From the NCBI GenBank assembly GCA_024762915.1, contig JANTGL010000088.1, positions 1 through 9,571 on the forward strand: a stretch of 9,571 nucleotides of DNA, given 5' to 3'. Position numbers and translations under genes: made by a program. Under the pieces are notes generated by a model. That model did no database searches. It was given only the letters and a program-made list of their open reading frames with translations, and was not told where the DNA came from. The stretch is from Bacteroidales bacterium. GTDB taxonomy: Bacteria > Bacteroidota > Bacteroidia > Bacteroidales > JAADGE01. Of this stretch, positions 1 through 6,707 are shown piece by piece (the first letter of the stretch is position 1; each line of letters opens with the position of its first letter).

Positions 1-1146
1 ATTCTTGGTCTTAAAGTTCCCGAAAGAGCAAAAAAATATGTAAAAAATACCATTCCCGAAGAAGATCTTCCGGTGGTTTTTGTGACCTATATGGAACATC
101 ATTCTAATCACATCTCTTGGCTTGAAACATTTGCCGACGTGGTTGTTTTGCTTCCCGAAGACGATGAAATGAATTTTGCAGGTGAACTTGAAAAGCAACT
201 TCAAAAATACAAAAACAGAAAAATAAAAATAGGTTCTTTTACAGCCGGTTCTAATGTTACCGGAATTATCCCCGATTATTATAAACTTGCTGAAATTATG
301 CACAATCACAACGGTTATGCTTTTGTTGATTTTGCCGCTTCCGCACCTTACATAAAAATTGATATGCATCCCGAAAATCCGAAACAGCATTTGGATGCAA
401 TTTTCTTTTCACCGCACAAAGCACTTGGCGGACCGGGCAGTTCCGGAGTTCTTATTTTCAATAAAAAACTTTATAATACCAGTCAGGCACCGGATCATCC
501 CGGCGGGGGAACCGTTCTTTGGACAAACCGTTGGAATGAATATGCTTATTTTGATGAAGTCGAATTACGTGAAGACGGCGGAACACCGGCATTTTTACAA
601 ACGATACGAGTTGCTCTGACATTAAAATTGAAAGAAAAAATGGGATGTGATAATATTATGAAACGAGAACACCAACTGCTTGATTTGCTTTTTTCTGAAT
701 TTGATACAATTCCGCAAGTTCATGTCTTAGCCGATAAATACAGAGAACGTATCGGTGCTGTTTCTTTTTATGCAGATGACATTCATCACAACTTAATTGT
801 AAAATTGCTTAACGATCGATTCGGAATTCAAACACGCGGCGGTTGTTCTTGTGCCGGTCCCTACGGTCATTATTTATTGCATGTTTCTAAGGATGAGTCA
901 CATCGAATTACCGATAAAATTAATCAAGGTGATTTGACCGAAAAACCCGGTTGGGTCAGATTATCCGTTCATCCTACAATGAAAGATGAAGACCTTTTAT
1001 TTGTTACGGGTGCCGTGAAAGAAATAATTTCAAATATTTCAGAATGGGAAAAAGATTATGAATTTGATAAATCATGCGGAGAATTCTTTCATAGAAATAT
1101 TCCCAGACACAAACCTGCAGATTATACCGATTGGTTTGTCGTATAA
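1..1146 (+). CDS. Class V aminotransferase fold, cysteine desulfurase-like PLP enzyme (5' end missing)
   Basis: The reading frame is open from base 1, so the start and probably about 100 residues lie upstream; 381 codons are visible. The fold-type I, class V PLP signature is complete in the visible part. EHHSN (bases 94-108) supplies the His that stacks on the cofactor. VDFAAS carries the Asp that pairs with the pyridine nitrogen (codon 328-330). SPHKALGG carries the Schiff-base Lys (codon 418-420). The RGGCSCAGP segment ends in a Cys (codon 850-852) aligned with the catalytic Cys of SufS-type desulfurases, where HCAQP is usual. This fits removal of sulfur or selenium from cysteine or selenocysteine, or a related lyase reaction, in the cytoplasm. 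It is longer than SufS and continues about 95 residues past the Cys loop. No suf or isc partner genes are in view, so a role in Fe-S assembly is not supported. The fold assignment is firm; the substrate is uncertain. Confidence 0.88.
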   Translation: MLGLKVPERAKKYVKNTIPEEDLPVVFVTYMEHHSNHISWLETFADVVVLLPEDDEMNFAGELEKQLQKYKNRKIKIGSFTAGSNVTGIIPDYYKLAEIMHNHNGYAFVDFAASAPYIKIDMHPENPKQHLDAIFFSPHKALGGPGSSGVLIFNKKLYNTSQAPDHPGGGTVLWTNRWNEYAYFDEVELREDGGTPAFLQTIRVALTLKLKEKMGCDNIMKREHQLLDLLFSEFDTIPQVHVLADKYRERIGAVSFYADDIHHNLIVKLLNDRFGIQTRGGCSCAGPYGHYLLHVSKDESHRITDKINQGDLTEKPGWVRLSVHPTMKDEDLLFVTGAVKEIISNISEWEKDYEFDKSCGEFFHRNIPRHKPADYTDWFVV

Positions 1147-1147
1147 T

Positions 1148-1177
1148 TGATATATAACAATGTTATGTATCACTTTT
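1148..1177 (+). terminator. Terminator-like hairpin after the aminotransferase gene
   Basis: Bases 1148-1158 (TGATATATAAC) pair with 1162-1172 (GTTATGTATCA) through 11 base pairs, one of them G-U, with a three-base loop. CTTTT follows. It begins two bases after the stop codon at 1144-1146, the right place to end this transcript before the kinase promoter. The stem is AT-rich and the U-run short, so termination may be weak, and the dyad could instead be a binding site upstream of the kinase gene. Confidence 0.45.
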
Positions 1178-1189
1178 AATAAATTCTTT

Positions 1190-1197
1190 TATCTTTG
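1190..1197 (+). promoter_or_regulatory. Bacteroidota-type -7 box for the histidine kinase
   Basis: TATCTTTG matches the TAnnTTTG element used by the primary sigma factor of Bacteroidota. I see no clear TTG or TTTG -33 element 19-21 bases upstream. Transcription would begin a few bases downstream, leaving a leader of about 15 bases before the ATG at 1219. The box helps choose that start, because the in-frame TTG at 1195 lies inside the promoter element. Confidence 0.6.
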
Positions 1198-1218
1198 TAT
1201 AAAGATAGACGAATTAAT

Positions 1219-2757
1219 ATGTTTGAAGAATCAAAATACAAAGAATTACAACAAGAATTTATTGCTTATAAAAAATCGAATGAATCTTTTATAAATGAAG
1301 CCGAGCAGCTTAAGTTTTTAATTGAGAACTCGGAGGATATGATTAGTATTCATGATTTTGACGCTAGATATCTTTATTATTTCGGACATGAAAAATATGA
1401 TATTACATCCGGTGATGTCATTGGGAAAACGCCTTATGATTTTTTTGAAAAAGATATTGCCGAGCAAATTATTTCATATATAAAACAATCATTTCAAACA
1501 GGGGAAAGAATAAAAAAAGAAATCCGGTTTTCTTGGCAAGGCGAGAAAAAATGGTTTGAAGAAACTGTTTTTCCGATAAAAAAGAACGGTAATATTGTTT
1601 CTGTTGTCAAAATTTGTAAAGATATTAATGAAAAGAAAGAAGCACTGTTAAAGCTTCTGGAACAGAAACGGTTTTTTCAAAAAGTTGTTAACTCTTTTAA
1701 TTATCCCTTATATGTTATAAATGCCGAGACATTTGAAATTGAATTTTCGAATGATTATGCGCTGAGAAAAGATTTATCCTACGGTATAAAATGTTATGTA
1801 TTTTCGAATCAAACAGAAAAGCCATGTTTGAAAGGTAATCAATTTTGTCCCGTTAATTTATTGAAATATAATGATAAACCGGTTGTTACGGAACATGTTC
1901 ATACGGATAAAATCGGTAACAAAAGGCATTATGAAGTTCATGGTTTTCCGATTCATGATGATAAGGGTAAATTAGTGCAAGTAATTGAATATAATATAGA
2001 AATAACCGATAAAAAAAGAGCAGAACAAGAGCTGAAAACTGCAAAATTAAAAGCTGAAGAAAGTGAATCTTTAAAATCGGCTTTTTTGGCAAATTTGTCT
2101 CATGAGATCAGAACTCCCTTGAACGGAATTTTAGGTTTTTCCGAACTGCTTAAACAAAAGGATTTAAACGGAGATAAGCAAAGTTATTATATCGACATTA
2201 TTAATAAAAGCGGAAATTACCTTTTAGATTTGATTAATGATATTGTGGATATCTCAAAATTTGATTCCGGATTGATGAAATTGAAAGAATCGGAATGTAA
2301 TTTATCGGAATTATTAAACGAGATCTTCGAAATGTTTAATGATATTATTTTAAAAAGTGATAAAGAAATTGATTTTCTATTTGAAAATAATTGTACTTTA
2401 AGTAATAATATAATTACAGATTCCATGCGTCTTAAGCAGATTCTGATTAATTTAATCGGTAATTCGATAAAATTTACGAATAATGGAAAGATTGAACTTC
2501 AGTGTCGGAATAATAATAATATGCTTGAATTTTCGGTGAAAGATACGGGAATAGGTATTGAAAAGGATAAATTACCTTATATTTTTGACCGTTTCAGAAG
2601 AGCAGAATCGACAACACAAGAATTATATGAAGGAACAGGGCTGGGCTTAGCCATAACCAAATCTTGTATTGAATTGTTTAAAGGGAAAATTAAAGTCACT
2701 TCCGAATTCGGTATAGGAACCGAATTTAATTTTTCAATACCGTATAAATCCGTATAA
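1219..2757 (+). CDS. Soluble PAS-PAS sensor histidine kinase
   Basis: This is a 512-residue kinase with no membrane segment or signal peptide, so it should sense something in the cytoplasm. A charged, probably coiled-coil N-terminus (about 1-35) leads into a first PAS domain (about 40-140). A second PAS domain (about 148-265) contains Cys192, Cys203 and Cys210-Pro. A short coiled coil then leads to the HisKA domain with SHEIRTPLNG and phospho-acceptor His295. The HATPase domain has an N-box with Asn415, a G1 box DTGIGI starting at Asp442 and a G2 box GTGLGL at 472-477, so it looks catalytically intact. There is no receiver domain and no response regulator beside it, so it is an orphan here. 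ATG 1219 is chosen over an in-frame TTG at 1195 because the latter sits in the -7 box. Its stop is one base from that of the convergent transporter. Confidence 0.93.
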   Translation: MFEESKYKELQQEFIAYKKSNESFINEAEQLKFLIENSEDMISIHDFDARYLYYFGHEKYDITSGDVIGKTPYDFFEKDIAEQIISYIKQSFQTGERIKKEIRFSWQGEKKWFEETVFPIKKNGNIVSVVKICKDINEKKEALLKLLEQKRFFQKVVNSFNYPLYVINAETFEIEFSNDYALRKDLSYGIKCYVFSNQTEKPCLKGNQFCPVNLLKYNDKPVVTEHVHTDKIGNKRHYEVHGFPIHDDKGKLVQVIEYNIEITDKKRAEQELKTAKLKAEESESLKSAFLANLSHEIRTPLNGILGFSELLKQKDLNGDKQSYYIDIINKSGNYLLDLINDIVDISKFDSGLMKLKESECNLSELLNEIFEMFNDIILKSDKEIDFLFENNCTLSNNIITDSMRLKQILINLIGNSIKFTNNGKIELQCRNNNNMLEFSVKDTGIGIEKDKLPYIFDRFRRAESTTQELYEGTGLGLAITKSCIELFKGKIKVTSEFGIGTEFNFSIPYKSV

Positions 2758-2759
2758 AT
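2740..2759. repeat. Tandem 10-bp duplication at the kinase 3' end
   Basis: CCGTATAAAT occurs twice back to back (2740-2749 and 2750-2759). Because 10 is not a multiple of three, the second copy is read in another frame and supplies the kinase's stop codon TAA at 2755-2757. The last base of the second copy is also the first base of the convergent transporter's stop triplet. Confidence 0.9.
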
Positions 2760-4156
2760 TAATTTTCGACAATAACTTTATCCGTTTTTGTAACTTTTCC
2801 GTAAATAATTAATGATATAGCTGCAAACAGAGCAATTCCTGCAAAATAATACCAAATATAATGAGCATGAACGGATGCTGCTTGCCAGGCTTCATGCGTA
2901 TCGAATAAAGTCGGATCCGGACAATATTTATTTAATAAAAATCCTGAAATACCGAATCCCAAAACAGAAGAAATAAATGAATGTAAATGACTGAATCCCA
3001 GATACAAACCTTCTTCACCTTTAGGTGCCTGCAGAGAAAAAAGTTCCAGATATCGCGGTGAAATAAAGGATTCTGCCAAGCCCTGAAAAATAATACCGAT
3101 AATCATCATTAAGGCAATGGGATGTATGTGCATAAATCCCAAATTAACGGCATTTCCGTCGAGCCAATTTCCGGAAGCCATTAATAAAGCAGAAACCGGC
3201 ATAATAAACATACCTACGGTCATTGAAAAAACGGAACTTTTTTTACGCATCAACTGAGTTATAAACCCGACACTTAACACAACAACTAACGGATTTACAT
3301 TTGCATACCAAGACGGAGAAGCTCCTTCACCCGCCATACGTAATACATATTTAGGCATCGTGGCGTATAATTGGTGTTGAACAATCCAAAAACCGCTGAT
3401 TATCAGTATTAATATAACTAATTTGAGATTAGAAACAACTTTGATTAAAGCGGTCCAGATTTCTTTGAATGATTTACCTTCGCCGGTATGTTTTGCACTT
3501 TTATAAAATAAAAAAATCATAATTAAGGCGAGTAAAGTCATTCCGGCTGAAAAGTAATTTAAATTGATTAATCCGAGATTTCCCATGTTTTCACGTAAAG
3601 GTTTTACGATCGTTTTCCCTGAAAATGCTCCGATATTAACCATCATATAAAAAACGGAAAATCCTTTTGCACGAGTACTTTCGGTGGTTTCTTTTGCGAT
3701 GGTTCCCGTAATGACGGATTTTATAAACGAACCGCCGACCATTATTACCAGCATTACCGGAATAATGTAATATTTTTCGGAAGATGTGCGGATGCCTTTA
3801 TAAATAACTTCTTTTCCGTATTCGGCCAATCCTTTGGCTTCCAATATTCCCGGTAATAATGCAAGTCCCAAATAACCTACAGTTAAAAGTGTAAATGCAA
3901 GTAATAATGATTTTTTAAAACCGATTTTATCTGCATAGGCACCGCTGAAAGTCGGAAGGAAATATAGGCCGCCTGAAAATACACCCGAAATTATTCCTGC
4001 TTCAATATCTGAAAAACCCAATATTCTTGACAGATAAAGAGTGATAACTATAAAGACACCGTAATAGGCAGCTCTTTCAAGCAATTCTACACTGTTTGCG
4101 ACCCAAAATGCTTTGGAAAATTTTGTTTTTACCTGTTTCTCTGAAGATATACTCAT
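2759..4156 (-). CDS. POT/PTR-family proton-coupled transporter (MFS)
   Basis: This 465-residue, strongly hydrophobic protein has the architecture of a 12-or-more-helix major facilitator. Its first helix carries the POT signature ExxER...YYG (Glu24, Glu27, Arg28, Tyr31-Tyr32-Gly33), used for proton coupling in peptide transporters. MFS motif A (ADKIGFKK) follows near 75-82. Lys146 in GGSFIKS fits the helix-4 Lys of the family, and FSVFYMMVNIGAFSG (166-180) fits the second POT signature. Glu362 in AESFISP, followed by APKGEEGLYLG, fits the helix-10 Glu. It probably imports di- or tripeptides, or another small substrate, across the inner membrane with protons. It is the last gene of the minus-strand run, 61 bases after the sulfotransferase. 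TATGTTTT (4171-4178, minus strand) is a one-mismatch -7 box that could give it a separate promoter. The family call is good; the substrate is unknown. Confidence 0.88.
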   Translation of the reverse strand: MSISSEKQVKTKFSKAFWVANSVELLERAAYYGVFIVITLYLSRILGFSDIEAGIISGVFSGGLYFLPTFSGAYADKIGFKKSLLLAFTLLTVGYLGLALLPGILEAKGLAEYGKEVIYKGIRTSSEKYYIIPVMLVIMVGGSFIKSVITGTIAKETTESTRAKGFSVFYMMVNIGAFSGKTIVKPLRENMGNLGLINLNYFSAGMTLLALIMIFLFYKSAKHTGEGKSFKEIWTALIKVVSNLKLVILILIISGFWIVQHQLYATMPKYVLRMAGEGASPSWYANVNPLVVVLSVGFITQLMRKKSSVFSMTVGMFIMPVSALLMASGNWLDGNAVNLGFMHIHPIALMMIIGIIFQGLAESFISPRYLELFSLQAPKGEEGLYLGFSHLHSFISSVLGFGISGFLLNKYCPDPTLFDTHEAWQAASVHAHYIWYYFAGIALFAAISLIIYGKVTKTDKVIVEN

Positions 4157-4217
4157 AAATTTTGTGTTCTAAAACATAAAAGCAGCGAAGATATTATAAT
4201 TTTTCTAAATAAAAAGT

Positions 4218-5093
4218 TTAAAAATCTATACCGAAAATTTTTTTCATTCGTTCAGTGTCTTTTTTCAGAAGTTGTTCCGCATATTTTCGATCTTCTTCGG
4301 AAAGCGGCTTATAAGGAGTCTCTTTACGGTTTACCGAAGATAATTTTTCGGGAAGTTTTGAATGTAAAATTTTTTGCTTCACTTTATCGGGTAAAATTCT
4401 TCGCAAAGCAGCTCTTAAGGGATTATTACTGTTAAGCAGAAATTGTTGCAATATTTTCGATTTTGCTTTTGCGGATTTATTTGCAGTTATTAAAGCAGCA
4501 TCGGACGAAAAATCTGTAATGTCAAGAAAAGTTGACAATTGTTTTAATAAGAAATTCGTATTATTTTTTAAATCGGATGTTTTAAGAAGCAATATGTTTT
4601 TTCGGGAAAAAAATTCCGACCAATAAGAAACATGTTCATAATATTTGCTTTGCCAAAGATTACATAAATTGTTTTGAACGGTAATATCAGAGCTTAATAT
4701 ATGTTCTTCTTCTTCCTTTATTGATTGTATAAATGATTTATTGTCAGGAATATATCCGTTATTTAAAGCATATTGATAAGAAGACCAAGTGCGTTCAGCC
4801 GGATTTCTTAAAATAATAATAATTTTTATTTCAGGATTGTATTCTGCAATTCGTTTCGGTGCACTTTTATCAATTAAAAGATAAGTATCTGCCGCAATTT
4901 TTAATTTTTCATCCGAACAATGTTTCCAAAACGAATGATAATATTCTGTACCTCTTTGATAAAGGTCTTCACCCGAAAAATAATGCACTCCTTTAATATC
5001 CGAAAAACAAACATCCGGATGATTTTCAAGATATTGATATAAAGTTGTCGTACCGCTTCTTCCGGCACCGATTATAATTGCATTTACTTTCAT
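4218..5093 (-). CDS. PAPS-dependent sulfotransferase (carbohydrate/NDST type)
   Basis: This 291-residue cytoplasmic-type protein has no signal peptide. The N-terminal P-loop GAGRSGTTTL (residues 9-18) is the 5'-phosphosulfate-binding motif. LRNPAERTWSSYQY (95-108) is the 3'-phosphate-binding motif, with Arg96 and Ser104 in the expected places. The pattern resembles the heparan sulfate N-sulfotransferase type and related bacterial enzymes more than aryl sulfotransferases. It would transfer sulfate from PAPS to a hydroxyl or amino group, most plausibly on a glycan or glycolipid. The basic C-terminal third (KSAKAKSK, RRILPDK, KQKILHSKL) could help bind an anionic acceptor, which is inference. 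It starts 73 bases after the deacetylase gene; that gap holds two short repeat tracts and no clear promoter. No PAPS synthesis genes are in view. Confidence 0.87.
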   Translation of the reverse strand: MKVNAIIIGAGRSGTTTLYQYLENHPDVCFSDIKGVHYFSGEDLYQRGTEYYHSFWKHCSDEKLKIAADTYLLIDKSAPKRIAEYNPEIKIIIILRNPAERTWSSYQYALNNGYIPDNKSFIQSIKEEEEHILSSDITVQNNLCNLWQSKYYEHVSYWSEFFSRKNILLLKTSDLKNNTNFLLKQLSTFLDITDFSSDAALITANKSAKAKSKILQQFLLNSNNPLRAALRRILPDKVKQKILHSKLPEKLSSVNRKETPYKPLSEEDRKYAEQLLKKDTERMKKIFGIDF

Positions 5094-5105
5094 TTTTTGT
5101 CTATT

Positions 5106-5132
5106 TCACGCAGATTTCTCAGATAACACAGA
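5106..5132 (-). repeat. Three tandem 9-bp units upstream of the sulfotransferase
   Basis: Read on the minus strand, the contiguous units are TCTGTGTTA (5132-5124), TCTGAGAAA (5123-5115) and TCTGCGTGA (5114-5106), consensus TCTGnGnnA. They end 12 bases before the sulfotransferase ATG, so they lie in its probable leader. They resemble the ATCTGCG-type intergenic repeats I recall from other genomes of this kind. No function is known to me. Confidence 0.6.
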
Positions 5133-5133
5133 A

Positions 5134-5160
5134 TTTCAAGTTTCAAATTTTTAAGTTTCC
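5134..5160. repeat. Degenerate heptad tract after the deacetylase gene
   Basis: TTTCAAG (5134-5140), TTTCAAA (5141-5147) and TTTTTAA (5148-5154) followed by GTTTCC give an approximate 7-base period with one shift. The purine-rich strand is the sense strand of the deacetylase gene, whose stop is at 5169-5167. It looks like a decayed member of the heptad family seen after rlmN and yebC. The match is weak because AT-rich sequence drifts into such patterns. Confidence 0.4.
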
Positions 5161-5166
5161 CACACA

Positions 5167-6018
5167 TCATCTCTTCACTAATTCTTTTCCGAAAAATCGT
5201 TTAACAATATACAACAGCAATTCTGTTTTAATATGTCTTTTTGCCGATAATCCGTATTTCTCAATCGGAATTCTTTGGATGTTTCTTTCAAAAATATCGT
5301 CTTTTATTCCGGCTGTACCGAAGGTGTAATCTGCAATTTTATTTTCATAAACCGTTTTAAAAAAAGTGTCTTTTACGCCGTTATCCGAAAACGGAAAAGC
5401 AAAATATTTTTGATTTATAGTAACGATATATTGTAAAAATGTAAAGTTATCTTTAATCTGTTTGATTTGCTCCTCTTCGTTTATTTCCGAAAATAACGGA
5501 TGATTTATGCTGTGTGCCCCGATTGTAAAACCTTGTTCTTTAAGCTCTTTTATTTGCTCTTTTGTTAAGTACGGTTTGTAGGATTTCAAATACTCTTTAT
5601 AATCAATATTCGGATTTTCCTTTTTTATACTTTCAACATAGTTAACAAACATATCTTCATTATCAACAAATGCCGAGTTTATAAAAAATATTGCGGAGAT
5701 ATTTCGTTTTTGTAAAATAGGGGCAATGATTTCATAAACTTCGGACAATCCGTCATCGAAAGATAAAACAAATGCCGTTTTTTTGTTTTCGGGCGGAAAA
5801 TCGGATGCAGTAAAATATTTTTGCAAGAAATCCAAGTCTTTTTCAAATTGTTTGATACTTCTGACAGGATATAAATGTTTGATATGTACCGGCGGATTAT
5901 TGCTGATAATATGATAGAAAGGATAAATAACTTTTTTTCCGGAAAGTTTTATTAAAAACTTTGTCGGGAAAATAGTTATTATTAGGGATAATATTTTAAA
6001 TATTAGAGTATTAATCAA
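5167..6018 (-). CDS. Polysaccharide deacetylase (NodB/CE4-like)
   Basis: This 283-residue protein has the NodB fold core. SFDDG carries the catalytic Asp88 and metal ligand Asp89, and GAHSINHP gives metal ligands His169 and His173. These predict metal-dependent removal of acetyl groups from an N-acetylated sugar polymer. The usual Arg-containing third CE4 motif is replaced by FAFPFSDNG (206-214). The first 25 residues are hydrophobic with Lys and Pro interruptions, possibly a membrane association segment; no cleavable signal peptide is clear. The stretch YPFYHIISNNPP...HIKHLYPVR (32-53) resembles deacetylases of bacteroidal surface-glycan loci. The start is TTG (6018-6016), overlapping the TGA of the preceding gene as TTGA. 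An in-frame TAA at 6024-6022 rules out any start further upstream than the ATT at 6021, and the next in-frame ATG lies beyond the DDG motif. TTG with translational coupling is therefore the best start. Confidence 0.85.
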   Translation of the reverse strand: MINTLIFKILSLIITIFPTKFLIKLSGKKVIYPFYHIISNNPPVHIKHLYPVRSIKQFEKDLDFLQKYFTASDFPPENKKTAFVLSFDDGLSEVYEIIAPILQKRNISAIFFINSAFVDNEDMFVNYVESIKKENPNIDYKEYLKSYKPYLTKEQIKELKEQGFTIGAHSINHPLFSEINEEEQIKQIKDNFTFLQYIVTINQKYFAFPFSDNGVKDTFFKTVYENKIADYTFGTAGIKDDIFERNIQRIPIEKYGLSAKRHIKTELLLYIVKRFFGKELVKR

Positions 6019-6659
6019 AATTTATATTTTTTTTTATTGAAATGAAAAGCAATACCTATGTTTAGTCTTGTAAATGGACTAAAAAAATTAAAAAGACCGT
6101 AATAAGCAGGTATAGGATATATTCCGTAAATGACTGCACCTGATTGTAATTCTGCAGTTAGTATTAATTTCTTATTTAAAAAATTAGAATAATGTAAAAA
6201 ATATATAAAAGACCATGATGCTGTAATTTCTTTAAAATTTTCTATACCATAAATCGTATTATTAAAAGGATAATTTTGTCTTGATGTGTATTTATTACCT
6301 TTATAATAATGTAAAGTGGGCTTCATACCGGCTCCGTATGTTAATTTATTTTTTTTGTGAGGAAAACATAAAGATAAATTTATTTCCGACATATTTATTT
6401 CAGCATCTACTTTTTGATTTCGAATATAACCGTCATAATTAATCTTATCAATATATTTATCATTAAAATATTGATATGAAAATCCTAATCTTAATTTTTC
6501 TCTAAAAAGATATATGTTTACTCCTGTTCCGGTTCGAGGTTTAAAAAATGATGTATACGAAGAAAAAGATATTTCTTCAAATCCGTATAGATCAATTATT
6601 TGAGCGTTAACGTTGTATATTGGTATAAATAATAAAATTATAAAAACTAATATTTTCAT
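6015..6659 (-). CDS. Outer-membrane beta-barrel-like protein, paralogue B
   Basis: I do not recognise a named family. The 214-residue product begins with a signal peptide (about 1-19, hydrophobic, ending NVNA before Gln20). Alternating polar and aromatic residues typical of beta strands follow, with many Tyr and Phe, and it ends in a strand finishing NKKKYKF. It is a paralogue of the gene just upstream: GAGMKPTLHYYKG (109-121) matches GIGLKPAVHYNSG there at almost the same position, and PFTRLNIGIAFHF matches PYSRISFGISYRF near both C-termini. I infer a small outer-membrane barrel with no known substrate. ATG 6659 is preferred over an in-frame TTG at 6674 because it places Met-Lys directly before the hydrophobic core. 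Its TGA overlaps the deacetylase start, suggesting coupled translation. The sequence is visibly AT-richer than rlmN or yebC. Confidence 0.7.
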   Translation of the reverse strand: MKILVFIILLFIPIYNVNAQIIDLYGFEEISFSSYTSFFKPRTGTGVNIYLFREKLRLGFSYQYFNDKYIDKINYDGYIRNQKVDAEINMSEINLSLCFPHKKNKLTYGAGMKPTLHYYKGNKYTSRQNYPFNNTIYGIENFKEITASWSFIYFLHYSNFLNKKLILTAELQSGAVIYGIYPIPAYYGLFNFFSPFTRLNIGIAFHFNKKKYKF

Positions 6660-6707
6660 GATTTTGATTTTCAATATTACTTTAGTTAAAACTAATTATG
6701 TAATTAT

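Noticed and set aside
1195..1218. TTG at 1195 as the kinase start
   Set aside because: It falls inside the TATCTTTG promoter box; ATG 1219 gives a normal N-terminus downstream of the likely transcription start.
1886..2426. Minus-strand open frames inside the kinase gene
   Set aside because: They overlap a well-supported kinase with intact motifs and show no recognisable domain or start context.
4198..4217. A/T-only hairpin between the sulfotransferase and transporter genes as a terminator
   Set aside because: The possible stem is only five or so A-T pairs with no G-C pair and is expected by chance in such sequence.
6660..6674. TTG at 6674 as the start of the second barrel-like protein
   Set aside because: ATG 6659 is five codons on and begins a standard signal peptide (MKILVFIILL).
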